The notes: generated by a model not told the origin, from the letters alone. A DNA stretch of 64,000 bases from Mucilaginibacter sp. MD40 (GCF_002288635.1 NZ_NRSW01000001.1:381190-445189); one strand, 5' to 3'; positions 45,505 through 54,332 are shown, counted from the first letter of the stretch. Numbers and translations: made by a program.

Positions 45505-46065
45505 TCAGAAGAGCCAAAGTTGATTTATGCCTGATTTTATGACCTTAATCGCTTTTGTAATATGTGCTTCTACCGTTTTGCTGGAAATACCGAGCTCTGA
45601 AGCGATTTCCTTGACGCTTTTTCCCTGCTCACGACTCATTCTGAAAACCAACTCACATTTTTCAGGTAATTGACCCATGAGAATTTCCAGTTTGCCACGC
45701 ACATCGTTGAAACTAAGCAATTCGCGGGTGCTGTCATCGACAAAATGGTCTTCTTCGAGGGAAGAAATGGAAACTTGATTTTCCCTTTTACGCTGCGCTA
45801 CAGCCGCATATACAGAATAGCGTAAAGCAGCCGAAATATAAGTACGAAAAGAAAACCTTAATTGCGTGGCATGACGGTTGTTCCAAATTTCAAGAAATAT
45901 CTGTTGCACAACTTCCTCAGCATCTTTTTGCGAATTCAGCTTATAATAAGCCGTCTCCAACAGCCGATCCCAATATCGGTCAAAAAGAATTTTGAATGCC
46001 CGGTCATCATTGTCTTTCAACAAGGCAAATAATGCTTCATCAGTATTCTTTTGGTAATCATGCAT
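45505..46065 (-). CDS. ECF RNA polymerase sigma factor
   Basis: A 186-residue sigma-70 family factor of the Bacteroidota FecI-like group. Region 2 is DRAFKILFDRYWDRLLETAYYKL, then DAEEVVQQIFLEIWNNR. Region 4 is LPEKCELVFRMSREQGKSVKEIASELGISSKTVEAHITKAIK. It starts the sigma/FecR/SusCD cascade at 46065-35776. A near-match -7 box (TTAATTTG on the minus strand) lies about 15 bp upstream. Confidence 0.94.
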   Translation of the reverse strand: MHDYQKNTDEALFALLKDNDDRAFKILFDRYWDRLLETAYYKLNSQKDAEEVVQQIFLEIWNNRHATQLRFSFRTYISAALRYSVYAAVAQRKRENQVSISSLEEDHFVDDSTRELLSFNDVRGKLEILMGQLPEKCELVFRMSREQGKSVKEIASELGISSKTVEAHITKAIKVIKSGINQLWLF

Positions 46066-46344
46066 CCGGAGCAGCTCAAATTAATTATCTAATTTATGGA
46101 AATTTAGAGAAATATGAAAATGGCAGGAACTCAATTTGTGGTTGCCTATTACGGATGTGTTCCTTTGTTAACTTCATGTGTAGGGGAAATTCTTTATTAA
46201 CCGCGCACTTTTCATTTTGCGGATATATTGGCCTCCAGCAATAACGCCTTTGCCGAGGGTTCCGTTGCCGAGGGGCCTGCCTCAACTGATGCCATATATC
46301 TTCTTCCAGCCTGGCTTTTAAATATTTCCATGTATATTAAAAGC
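46066..46344. other. Intergenic region upstream of the sigma gene
   Basis: A 279-bp stretch that holds the presumed sigma promoter and a short direct repeat, TTGCCGAGGG twice, 15 bp apart near 46251. No gene was recognised. Confidence 0.4.
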
Positions 46345-46660
46345 TCAGTTCAACGACTGACGAAACTCATGAGGGGAAAGGCTTGTCTTTGCCCTAAAAA
46401 GTTTACTGAATGACTGCGGATGTTCAAATCCCAATGCATAAGCGATTTCACTTACCGTAAGGTCGGTCGCTGACAATTTTTCCTTTGCCTTTTTGATCAG
46501 TTTATCGTGGATATGCTGCTGAGGGCTCTGCCCGGTGACCGTTTTAATAACTGGGTGATATATTCAGCTTTTCGGCCAGGGACATGGCAGTAGGCAAGCC
46601 ATCCTTTAAAGCATTATCGTCATAAAACTGCTGTTCCAGTAGCGCTTACCGCTTCGACCA
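46345..46660 (-). pseudogene. Degraded AraC-family regulator
   Basis: On the minus strand the last 70 codons read cleanly as an AraC C-terminus: TVTGQSPQQHIHDKLIKKAK, then DLTVSEIAYALGFEHPQSFS and KLFRAKTSLSPHEFRQSLN before the stop at 46345. Upstream, DGLPTAMSLAEKLNISPSY is the first HTH helix pair, but the two parts are in different frames. A deletion removes the residues between them (expected SPxYLSDLLK). No start or sensing domain is intact. Confidence 0.75.
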
Positions 46661-46753
46661 CCAGTTACTGGCCGCAAAAACGGACACAACCGATAAGCAT
46701 GACCAATACACCTATAGAAGATTTGAAATATTTTACGACTTATAAAAATGCTA

Positions 46754-46772
46754 CAGGGTGAAGGTCACCCTG
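46754..46772 (-). terminator. Small hairpin after the periplasmic protein gene
   Basis: CAGGGTGA (46754-46761) and TCACCCTG (46765-46772) form a perfect 8-bp stem with loop AGG, 36 bp past the stop of the 46808 gene on the minus strand. There is no clear U-tract. Possible transcript end or regulator-binding palindrome. Confidence 0.35.
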
Positions 46773-46807
46773 CTCCATACAATTCCGGTAAGAAAATTCA
46801 CTGAACT

Positions 46808-47545
46808 TTAAAACAACAGAAAGTAATTGCAGCGGTGCCTCGTATTTTCGTACACTTTCCCCAAGAAATTCCCTGAATCCGTCTCTGTCCAGTCAAAACG
46901 GATGATATATAACCCCTTTTCCGGCGGGAAGAAACAGACCTCTCCATGGTCATCAACAACAAGTTCCTTCTCCCAGTTATCCGGATTAAAAATTCTGATT
47001 TTTGATCCGGCCGGACAAAGTTTGCCTTTTAGAAAAATAGTCGCTTTTTTTAATTTACCGGTATCCGCAACAAATATATCGAGCAATTGAGCTGGCGTTG
47101 GATATGTGTATGTCACCTGACCAACTTTATAGTCCGCATAAAGGTAATCGACAGGCTTCACACTGATCCCTCCCTTCGCAGAACGGTCAATTACAGGGTG
47201 CTGGTCATTCAAACCAATAATTCTGAATCTGCCCTCATGCATAGGCGTAAAAAATCCTTCCCAATGATCTTTATTTTTAGAAATGATTATTGATGATCTT
47301 TTTCCATCTTCCTCCAGAACAAAGAGCTTAAAGCTTCCTGTCAGGTCAAGTTCCGCACCTTTATCCGGCACACGTATACCGAAGTCATTTATGCTGCCGT
47401 AAAAGATTTTTACCGCAACTTTTTGGTTTATCTTTCCATTGCCGGCAACTTCTAACCAATAAGCGCTTGCTTTCGTTAGGAAGGGTATACAAAACACCAA
47501 CAGACCACCGGTCAATAACGTACGGAACAGTTTAAATGCTATCAT
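46808..47545 (-). CDS. Periplasmic DUF4198-like protein linked to a TonB receptor
   Basis: A 245-residue exported protein with an N-terminal signal (LLTGGLLVFCIPFLTKASA). The mature part is beta-rich: YWLEVAGNGKINQKVAVKIFYG, AELDLTGSFKLFVLEEDGK, GFFTPMHEGRFRIIGL. This resembles DUF4198/NikM-like periplasmic proteins that accompany metal-uptake receptors. It lies 102 bp after the siderophore-type TonB receptor on the same strand. A helper role in iron or other metal uptake is inferred. Confidence 0.65.
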   Translation of the reverse strand: MIAFKLFRTLLTGGLLVFCIPFLTKASAYWLEVAGNGKINQKVAVKIFYGSINDFGIRVPDKGAELDLTGSFKLFVLEEDGKRSSIIISKNKDHWEGFFTPMHEGRFRIIGLNDQHPVIDRSAKGGISVKPVDYLYADYKVGQVTYTYPTPAQLLDIFVADTGKLKKATIFLKGKLCPAGSKIRIFNPDNWEKELVVDDHGEVCFFPPEKGLYIIRFDWTETDSGNFLGKVYENTRHRCNYFLLF

Positions 47546-47647
47546 TTTTGTGTTTATTGTCTAATCAATTAAATAAATTTTTTAGTTGAACAACTCCGGA
47601 TGCAAACATTGGAATTGCGATTGACACCCGGAGTTTACTTTCAGCAT

Positions 47648-50062
47648 TTAGAATTTAAGGGCGATGCTTCCAATAAATGTTGCCGGTGCCTGCGGCGTTA
47701 ACCGCTCGGACCATGCCTTTTCACTCGTCAGATTGTCAACTTTTAAGCTCAGCCGGTATTTAGGCTGATCGTAGAATAATGATGCATCCAGCATGGTATA
47801 GGACGGAATGGTCACAGTCGTTGTTCTGACACTTGCAGTTGCTCCGGTTCCGACTGTCGCCCGGTTAAGGGTCTGGATCGCTGAACTGCCGTAGTTGCCG
47901 CCGAACCCGGCACCCAAGCCTTTCCATTTACCATCGGGAAGACGGTAGCTGGCCCAAAAATTCAAGGTACGCCCAGGGCCGGAAAGCGCCGGGCGGTAAC
48001 CAATGAACAATGGGTCACCTTTCGTGTACTTGATGTCATTATAAGCATAACCAGCCACCAGGTTAAGGCCAGCAAAAGGATTCGCTACCAAATCTACTTC
48101 TATACCTTTGCTGCGCTGGCTGCCGTCCTGAACCTGATAATTGGCATCCGTCGGATCGGTGCGTAAGGTATTATCCACGCGAATATCATACACACTCACC
48201 GTTCCTACTATCTTATGATCCAGCAGGTCCCCCTTTAAACCGAATTCCAACTGGTTCCCATGTTCGGGTTTAAAAATACTGCCGTCCTTAGCTGCACCGC
48301 TATGATTGAAAAAGCCGTTCATGTAATTTCCAAACAGGGATAGCTGATCTTTAAGGACTTCATAAACTAACCCCAGCTTAGGAGCCAGCGCAGTTTGCCC
48401 GAACGGCCCGGCCTGCTGTCCGCTTGTACCCAAACCGCCGCCTGTAACGCCTGTATTGATATTATAATTGCCTTTATACTGATAACGGTCTATACGCAAA
48501 CTCAGCATCGCATTAAACCTGTCAGTTAGATTTAATACGTCAGAAACATAAGCAGAATACGTATTATCCTTATTGATTTCTTTACGTAGCGTACCTGTAT
48601 TCGTCAGGACATCCACCTGATTACGAGTGATCCGGTAGGTTGCAGGCGGATTTAAGAAATTGACTGCCGGCGCACTGACAGTCACACGGTCAAAATCATT
48701 ATAATTGTTGAAGTAGTCTAAGCCGATCACCATCCGGTTTCTCAGGTTGCCGATCTTAAAATCTCCGGTAAAGTTTTGCTGAAGGTCTGTAGCAGTAAAA
48801 GAAGTAACACCGGCAATGATGTTCGGGCGAACAGTGGTATCGCCGGCCAAACCATTGAGCGCGGTGATGTACCCGCTGATATTTGAACGTGCCCTGGAGA
48901 TCACGGTTTGTGAAGTCCAGTTGCCGGATAGCTTATAATTCAATTGTGCAAAAAAATTGACCATTTGCGTCTGATAAGGCAGGTCATTGCTCAGGAAAGT
49001 TCGTTTGTAAGGAAAGCCGATATCCGTTATGCTCCAGTTTTTCCCGCTTGAGTTGTAGGGGTTAAAACGGACCACCGACGTGGCTTTTGCCTGACCGTAT
49101 TCAACATCCACCAGCATCGATAGCCGGTCGTTTATCTGATAAGAAAAACTTGGTGCCAGGCTTAGGGTATTGGAAAAGCCCAGGTCCTGGAATGATTTCT
49201 GGTAGGTGGTGGCACCGCTCATCCGGAAGAGCGCAGTTTTATCTGCATTAACAGGTGTGTTTAAATCAACGGTCAGGCGGTTCATGTTGAAACTGCCGCC
49301 GTAATAAGCCACCTCCCCGCCAAAACCATTATAGGGCTTTTTGGTTACCCGGTTGATCAACCCGCCATAACTGCTGGAAACACTGTTTCCAAACAAGGTT
49401 GCCGAAGGGCCTTTAATAGCTTCCACCCGTTCAAGGTTTGCAGGATCAATTATGGAAAATGCAGTACCCGCAACACCATTACGCGCATTAGGTTCAACCT
49501 CAAATCCGCGCGAGTGAAAGGTCACCCTTCCCTGGTTAGCCACTGTTGGAATACCAGCGCCGGGAATGTCCTTACCCACGCTCCCGAGATCTATGATGGA
49601 TTGTTCTTCAATCATCGCCTTAGACACAGTATTATAAACCTGCGGATTTTCCAGGTTTTTTAACGGCAACCTGGCAACATACGGACTTTCCTTCTTGGCA
49701 AAACGGTTGCGGCTGCTGTTAATGCTGACTTCCTGCAGCGCCTGGACATTTTCCTTCGGAAGCTGATAATCTCCACGGCTTGTTTGCCCGTCAGCCACTT
49801 TTACCTGCAAAATTTTCTCCGGCGCACCCAGCACCTGAATTTTTAGATGATAAACCCCTGCGGTAATATTTAAGAAGGTATAATTACCCTGCTCATCTGT
49901 AAGCGTCCCCTTTCCGGTTTCAATGATGGAAACGGACGCTGAAGCAAACGGATCACCGTTTACAAGCCGAACAGTCCCGGTAATTGAACCGGTTGTCTGT
50001 GCGCTGGCGGCAATGGTAAAAAGAAGTATAAAAATTGGTAGCGTAGTAAATCTGAGGAACAT
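47648..50062 (-). CDS. TonB-dependent siderophore-type receptor
   Basis: An 804-residue outer-membrane receptor. It has a signal peptide (ILLFTIAASAQ), a carboxypeptidase-like repeat (GSITGTVRLVNGDPFASASV) and a plug with FHSRGFEVEPNARNGVAGT and VEAIKGPSATLFGNSVSSSYGGLINRVTKKP. The FhuA-like barrel ends in a C-terminal aromatic (SIALKF). The plug pattern is that of ferric-siderophore receptors rather than SusC. A metal-dependent regulator site was not recognised upstream. Confidence 0.92.
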   Translation of the reverse strand: MFLRFTTLPIFILLFTIAASAQTTGSITGTVRLVNGDPFASASVSIIETGKGTLTDEQGNYTFLNITAGVYHLKIQVLGAPEKILQVKVADGQTSRGDYQLPKENVQALQEVSINSSRNRFAKKESPYVARLPLKNLENPQVYNTVSKAMIEEQSIIDLGSVGKDIPGAGIPTVANQGRVTFHSRGFEVEPNARNGVAGTAFSIIDPANLERVEAIKGPSATLFGNSVSSSYGGLINRVTKKPYNGFGGEVAYYGGSFNMNRLTVDLNTPVNADKTALFRMSGATTYQKSFQDLGFSNTLSLAPSFSYQINDRLSMLVDVEYGQAKATSVVRFNPYNSSGKNWSITDIGFPYKRTFLSNDLPYQTQMVNFFAQLNYKLSGNWTSQTVISRARSNISGYITALNGLAGDTTVRPNIIAGVTSFTATDLQQNFTGDFKIGNLRNRMVIGLDYFNNYNDFDRVTVSAPAVNFLNPPATYRITRNQVDVLTNTGTLRKEINKDNTYSAYVSDVLNLTDRFNAMLSLRIDRYQYKGNYNINTGVTGGGLGTSGQQAGPFGQTALAPKLGLVYEVLKDQLSLFGNYMNGFFNHSGAAKDGSIFKPEHGNQLEFGLKGDLLDHKIVGTVSVYDIRVDNTLRTDPTDANYQVQDGSQRSKGIEVDLVANPFAGLNLVAGYAYNDIKYTKGDPLFIGYRPALSGPGRTLNFWASYRLPDGKWKGLGAGFGGNYGSSAIQTLNRATVGTGATASVRTTTVTIPSYTMLDASLFYDQPKYRLSLKVDNLTSEKAWSERLTPQAPATFIGSIALKF

Positions 50063-50384
50063 GCGATAAACATTAAATTAATTTAGACTAATTATAAATA
50101 ATGCGCAAATATATAATTCATCTTCTATATTATCCAAACCTTTAGCCATAAAGGCTACCGAAATCAAGTATCAAAAGAATTACATATAATATAACCTTTG
50201 AGATGCGCAGGAAAGGAGCGTGCTGAGTAGAAGTTGACATATAAAAGCCTTCATAGTCAAATTAATCAGGCAAATGGAGGCTGGGATAAGTCTGACGATG
50301 AGCTTGGTGATCTGAATGTTAGCTTTGAACATGTCTACTTCGAATGATTGTTTGGCTTTTATGAAGCCTAAAGAGCAAACGCGC
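50063..50384. other. Intergenic region upstream of the siderophore receptor
   Basis: A 322-bp AT-rich stretch that should hold the receptor promoter on the minus strand. A small TAGCC-ATAAA-GGCTA hairpin lies near 50136-50150. No Fur-type box or gene was recognised. Confidence 0.4.
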
Positions 50385-50750
50385 TACCGTCAGGCGTCAC
50401 CCTGCCTTTAAGAGGTGAAGTTACGTCGGTACAGAATAGTTTGAAGGCAAACGATCACCGTGACCAGCGCGGTGATCGTTTACAACTGCCGCCCGGATTA
50501 TTGTTACATATCCCAATCAGAGCGATATGCAATGAACTAACCGTTTGTTTCAGAAGATCTGTTGGAACAAGCTACTGGATTTTCTCCGGTGTTTCAACGC
50601 TATGGATATACCGATCGTATTACGGTTTCTATCAATGATAATTGCTTCGTATTTGAATTAAACGAAGAAGAGGTTTAACAGGTCTTGGGTTACGACGATA
50701 CTGATTTCCGTTTGTTAAAGGCAATCGTGGATAAATTAAAGCAAATATGA
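50385..50750 (+). pseudogene. Decayed copy of S1/P1 nuclease 3' end plus the 73-aa gene
   Basis: This segment aligns with the reverse complement of 1646 to about 2030. The first part (50385-50531) corresponds to the C-terminal OB-like domain of the nuclease (PSGVTLPLRGEVTS, then TITVTSAVIVY), with two single-base deletions. The second part (50532-50750) matches the 73-aa protein codon for codon. It begins ATG AAC TAA where the intact gene has ATG AAC GAA, and has a second TAA at a Tyr codon. FQRYGYTDRITVSINDN and LLKAIVDKLKQI remain legible. The two genes keep the same order and spacing as at 1.6-2.0 kb. Confidence 0.8.
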
Positions 50751-50847
50751 ATTTTCAGCTATTACCCTTACAGGGCTAGCAACAAACAAAATATAATCCA
50801 TTTCATTGACTTAGCATTGAAAGACTTACTTGAGTGTTTTATTTATT

Positions 50848-51060
50848 TCAATCAAGGTACTCACATTCAAAACCGTTACCTTGCAAAATCCGGATGATCT
50901 TTTCCAAGCATATTTTATCGGACTTAACCCTTAAAATTCTATCGCAATCATCCAGATCAAAGTTGCAGGATAGTTCCGGCGCTTGTTGTTTTAAAAGCCG
51001 GAGCACCTTATTTGCTTGTTCCCGGCTTTCAATGTTTGTTTTAAATATCTCTACAGCCAT
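50848..51060 (-). CDS. Conserved small protein, ferredoxin-like fold (70 aa)
   Basis: A 70-residue protein, MAVEIFKTNIESREQANKVLRLL, with NFDLDDCDRILRVKSDKI and ILQGNGFECEYLD. The beta-alpha-beta-beta-alpha-beta order and the NFDLxDCDxILR motif are those of a conserved small Bacteroidota protein resembling HMA-type folds, but without the CxxC metal site. It is 17 bp downstream of the outer-membrane protein gene, on the same strand. Function unknown. Confidence 0.7.
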   Translation of the reverse strand: MAVEIFKTNIESREQANKVLRLLKQQAPELSCNFDLDDCDRILRVKSDKICLEKIIRILQGNGFECEYLD

Positions 51061-51077
51061 GCTGCTGGAGTGGTTGA

Positions 51078-51683
51078 TTAGAATGTGTAAAAAAGGCTGG
51101 CTTGGATAGTGCTGTTTTTAAAGTCGTTGTTGACCAAAAGGTTGTTAAAATCGCCGACTTTTGAAATGCCATATATATACCTTGCACCGATGCCCAGTCC
51201 GATCCTTGATTGATAGCCTAAGCCACCTACCGCTGCGGCATCAATTTTCTTGGCAAAGTTTGTTGAAGAAAAACCAGCTACCTGTTCCTTAACTTTAATA
51301 CCTGCCTGACCGCCGGCTTCCACGTAAAACCCGGATGTGGTACGGTACTTTAATACAATAGGCACTGTAACATAAGACAACTTAAGATCTTGTGATCCTA
51401 AAACCCCGGCTTTAAGCTTGGCTCCCTGGGTAGAGAACAGGAAATCTTCCTGAACCATCAAATGATCTGTAAAACGGTAAGCCACCGACAGGCCGCCATG
51501 AAAACCGATTAATGGGTCTGTTGAAGCGTTGAAGTTTTGAAAGTTACTGACATTGACACCACCTTTAATGCCGAACTCTAACCGGCTCAGTATTTTTTGA
51601 CCAAAGCTTTGTTGTGATGGCGTTGTTTGCGCGAATGTTTTAACTGAAGTGAGCAGCAGGAGTGCTAAAATTAATTTTTTCAT
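51078..51683 (-). CDS. Outer-membrane beta-barrel (PorT/OmpA-like) protein
   Basis: A 201-residue outer-membrane protein with a signal peptide (MKKLILALLLLTSVKTFAQ). The barrel has alternating strands (LEFGIKGGVNVSNFQ, GFHGGLSVAYRFTDHL, FYVEAGGQAGIKVK) and a C-terminal YTF. This matches the outer_membrane_beta-barrel domain of Bacteroidota. Its upstream region contains a GAAGCGGGCA motif also found at the neighbouring two-component promoter, so control by the LytTR regulator at 51842 is likely. Confidence 0.85.
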   Translation of the reverse strand: MKKLILALLLLTSVKTFAQTTPSQQSFGQKILSRLEFGIKGGVNVSNFQNFNASTDPLIGFHGGLSVAYRFTDHLMVQEDFLFSTQGAKLKAGVLGSQDLKLSYVTVPIVLKYRTTSGFYVEAGGQAGIKVKEQVAGFSSTNFAKKIDAAAVGGLGYQSRIGLGIGARYIYGISKVGDFNNLLVNNDFKNSTIQASLFYTF

Positions 51684-51747
51684 AACATTTATTCTTGTGA
51701 CGTTTACATGCAGCTTTTGCTGTGTTTGTCAAAGGTGTAATGTTATG

Positions 51748-51783
51748 CTACCCGCTAAAAGCCTAAATATGCCGAAGCGGGCA
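51748..51783. promoter_or_regulatory. Candidate LytTR site upstream of the barrel gene
   Basis: GAAGCGGGCA at 51774-51783 is identical to sites at 53670 and 53793. A degenerate inverted partner, TACCCGCT, is at about 51749-51756. It lies about 65-100 bp before the barrel gene start. Confidence 0.45.
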
Positions 51784-51841
51784 AAATGAAGGCGGAGCGA
51801 TCAATATTAAAGGGTAAAGAATCGGACTATTTAGAGTTAAA

Positions 51842-52606
51842 TCAGTGCTCTGCAAGCCAGGCCAGAAATTGCGAAGACTTCGCCTTGCTGACAATTACCT
51901 TTTCATCAGTAGCAACCTTTAAGTTAAGCGACAGTTTTCGTGAAAAGAAATGAGAAACGTCTATGATGGCATCCCGGCACACCAGCGCCTGCCTGTTAGC
52001 CCTGTAAAAGTTCTTACCTGACAAGCGTTCCAGCTCATCCAGGTTTTTATTTGGATAGTATATTTTCCCGCCAAAGGTCATTAAATGGGTAGTTTCGTTT
52101 TTGAGATAGAACAAAGCGACTTCTTCTATTTTGATAGGAATGATTTTATCCTGGTGATATACCAGAACAGACGCTGCCCGTTGTTTCGGCTTTTCGTCCA
52201 GCATACGCAGCAAAGCTTCATATTGCGGTACCTGGGCTTTGGAGAACAGGTTGGAAAATTGCTTGTATTTTGTCAAAGCGGCCTCAAGCATTTGTATTGT
52301 AAAAGGCTTTAAGATATAATCAATGCCATTGGCTTTAAAAGCTTCCAGTGCGTAAGTATCATAAGCTGTACAAAAGATAACGGGAACATTTAGTTGAACG
52401 CTCACGAATATTTCAAAGCTTAGCCCGTCGCCGAGCTGTATATCGCTAAAAATGAGATCTGGTGCAGGGTTATTTTCAAAGTGTAAAATGGCATTATGCA
52501 CAGATTCTATTTTAATAATTTCAGCATTATTGTTTAGTAATGTCAGTAAGTTCTGTTCCAATTCATCCGCAACAAGCGGTTCATCCTCAATAACGACTAT
52601 CTTCAT
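51842..52606 (-). CDS. LytTR-family response regulator
   Basis: A 254-residue response regulator. Receiver: acidic pair EDEP, phosphoacceptor Asp in LIFSDIQLGDGLS, Thr in IFCTAYD, Lys in LKPFT. The LytTR domain occupies the C-terminal ~105 residues (VALFYLKNETTHLMTFGGKIYYPN, FYRANRQALV, VIVSKAKSSQFLAWL). Its start overlaps the kinase gene by 20 bp. Three exact copies of GAAGCGGGCA in the flanking intergenic regions are candidate binding sites. Confidence 0.93.
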   Translation of the reverse strand: MKIVVIEDEPLVADELEQNLLTLLNNNAEIIKIESVHNAILHFENNPAPDLIFSDIQLGDGLSFEIFVSVQLNVPVIFCTAYDTYALEAFKANGIDYILKPFTIQMLEAALTKYKQFSNLFSKAQVPQYEALLRMLDEKPKQRAASVLVYHQDKIIPIKIEEVALFYLKNETTHLMTFGGKIYYPNKNLDELERLSGKNFYRANRQALVCRDAIIDVSHFFSRKLSLNLKVATDEKVIVSKAKSSQFLAWLAEH

Positions 52607-53621
52607 TCGGTAATAGTTTTATACTTACGGCAAAATAGTTTTCATCTTCATCAATCCGGATCTCATCGCCTGACCAAAGCCGGTAACGCTCGGCCAGGTT
52701 TGCCAATCCGTAATTAGTAGAATCTGCTTTAGTTTTACGTTTTTGCAGGTTATTTTTAATCATCAGCCAGTCGCCTTGCTGGTAAATATTTACACACAGC
52801 GCACTCTCCCTGGTGAAAATATTGTGTTTGATGGCATTTTCCAGCAAGGGCTGAAGTGAAAATGCAGGCAAATAAGTATGCTGCAAAGTTTCTTCACTAA
52901 GGTTGATATGGCATTTGAGCGCAGTTCCGAACCTGATCTGCTGCATTTGAAGATAATCATTAAGCAGCGCTACCTCATCTGCAAGTTTAGCGACATGCGA
53001 AGCTTGATGGAAAATGGACGCCCTTAAAAAGTTAGCCATATGGACGATGTAGCGGTCTGCCGTTGGCAAATCTTTATGGTATAATGCCTTTAAAGTATTG
53101 AGCGCATTAAAAAGAAAATGCGGTTGTATTTGCTGCTTCAGGGCAAGGTTCATGGCTTCTGCATTTGCCGTCGTCAGCCTTGCTAATTCAAGTTCTGCAT
53201 AAAGCTTATGCTCATAAAGTAAAACAGAATCATGAAGCAAGGTGATCAGGGTATTGATCACAATTGCAGATCCTGTAAAAATAAGCAGCGATTGCATGTC
53301 TAAGAATGTCCAATGTTCGCCGCCCACATAAGAAAATACTGGCCTTAGGCATTGATAGATAATAAATGCCAGCAGATAAGTAATGATTCGTCTGCAAACT
53401 GAAAATTTGCTGCCCCTGATGGACATCGATCTTGACAGAAAGACCATTGTCAGGATATCTGCATAACCCACCATCAAAATTCCGGACATGGTGAGCAGGG
53501 TGAGCAGGTTGCCGTGCGGGTTTCCGCTATGTGTGATCAGCAGGTAAAATATGAACCCAATGGTTAAGACCTGCAGCCACGTAAGGCGACTGAGCCGCCT
53601 AACCGGTAATTTCTCTTCCAT
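52587..53621 (-). CDS. LytS-type membrane histidine kinase
   Basis: A 344-residue kinase with four or more N-terminal transmembrane helices (residues ~12-135, e.g. LLTLLTMSGILMVGYADILT) and no large periplasmic sensor. The phosphoacceptor His is in KQQIQPHFLFNALNTLKAL, and the ATP-binding motif is FSLQPLLENAIKHNI; the Gly-rich G-box is weak (STNYGLANLAERYRL). It pairs with the overlapping LytTR regulator. Confidence 0.92.
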   Translation of the reverse strand: MEEKLPVRRLSRLTWLQVLTIGFIFYLLITHSGNPHGNLLTLLTMSGILMVGYADILTMVFLSRSMSIRGSKFSVCRRIITYLLAFIIYQCLRPVFSYVGGEHWTFLDMQSLLIFTGSAIVINTLITLLHDSVLLYEHKLYAELELARLTTANAEAMNLALKQQIQPHFLFNALNTLKALYHKDLPTADRYIVHMANFLRASIFHQASHVAKLADEVALLNDYLQMQQIRFGTALKCHINLSEETLQHTYLPAFSLQPLLENAIKHNIFTRESALCVNIYQQGDWLMIKNNLQKRKTKADSTNYGLANLAERYRLWSGDEIRIDEDENYFAVSIKLLPNEDSRY

Positions 53622-53669
53622 GCTGATAAAGTTAATGATTATTTAAACTAGACAGTCTGTATAAGCGCT

Positions 53670-53700
53670 GAAGCGGGCAAAACAAGAGCTAAAACGGGCA
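53670..53700. promoter_or_regulatory. Candidate LytTR direct-repeat site
   Basis: GAAGCGGGCA (53670-53679) and AAAACGGGCA (53691-53700) form a direct repeat with a 21-bp period, two helical turns, as expected for LytTR dimers. It lies 49 bp before the kinase gene, in the divergent region. Confidence 0.5.
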
Positions 53701-53792
53701 GCTTGTTTTTTTTGGGGTGCTTATACATAACGCGGCTCAATTATTCCCTGGAAAATTATCAAAGCAAACTAAAGCTGTTTAAGCCGGAAAAT

Positions 53793-53802
53793 TGCCCGCT
53801 TC
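53793..53802. promoter_or_regulatory. Third GAAGCGGGCA motif, inverted
   Basis: TGCCCGCTTC is the exact reverse complement of the motif at 53670 and 51774. It lies about 38 bp upstream of the TAGGTTTG box, placed to activate the DUF2141 gene. Confidence 0.45.
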
Positions 53803-53815
53803 GCCTCTTTTGCGC

Positions 53816-53847
53816 TTGTCAGGTGGTGGCATTGTACAATAGGTTTG
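53816..53847 (+). promoter_or_regulatory. Promoter of the DUF2141 gene
   Basis: TTG (53816-53818), a 21-bp spacer and TAGGTTTG (53840-53847) fit the Bacteroidota TTG/TAnnTTTG promoter. The ATG at 53863 follows 15 bp later, so the 5' leader is short. Confidence 0.5.
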
Positions 53848-53862
53848 CTGAAAATTAAAGCC

Positions 53863-54303
53863 ATGAAAAGTATAGGTTTAACAATTATTTTGCTGGCAGG
53901 AATTGCCATTACAAAAGTAGGTGCGCTGATGCGCGATCAGGAAACGCCGGCCCACATTACCGGTATCAGGTCTTCTAAAGGTCAAATCATCCTTAACATT
54001 TTCCGGACAGCAGAAGAGTATGACAAGCAACAGCCTTTTAAAACAGAATCTTTCAGTAAAACGAATCTTAGGAACGGGGAACTTAATATCAGGGTCAACC
54101 TGTCTGAAGGTATTTATGGGTTTACCATGATAGACGATGAAAACGGCAACGGTAAACTGGACAAAAACTTTATCGGTGTACCTAAAGAAGGTTTCGGGTT
54201 CTCCAACTATTTTATGGAGAAACTGCGTAAGCCGGCTTTCAACGATTTTAAGATAGACCTTGCCCACACGCCATCCTTCGGTATACGTGTAAAATACATG
54301 TAA
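53863..54303 (+). CDS. Exported DUF2141 protein
   Basis: A 146-residue periplasmic protein, start taken at ATG 53863 (an in-frame TTG lies at 53845). Signal segment: IGLTIILLAGIAITKVGA. DUF2141 features are the beta-sandwich pattern with ILNIFRTAEEYDK, GIYGFTMIDDENGNGKLDKNFIGVPKEGFGFSN, where the DxNxNGKLD loop looks calcium-binding. Function unknown, commonly a surface-associated protein. It is divergent from the kinase gene and 29 bp before the DUF4397 gene. Confidence 0.88.
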   Translation: MKSIGLTIILLAGIAITKVGALMRDQETPAHITGIRSSKGQIILNIFRTAEEYDKQQPFKTESFSKTNLRNGELNIRVNLSEGIYGFTMIDDENGNGKLDKNFIGVPKEGFGFSNYFMEKLRKPAFNDFKIDLAHTPSFGIRVKYM

Positions 54304-54332
54304 TTAAATCTCGTATCATAAATTAGAAAAAG

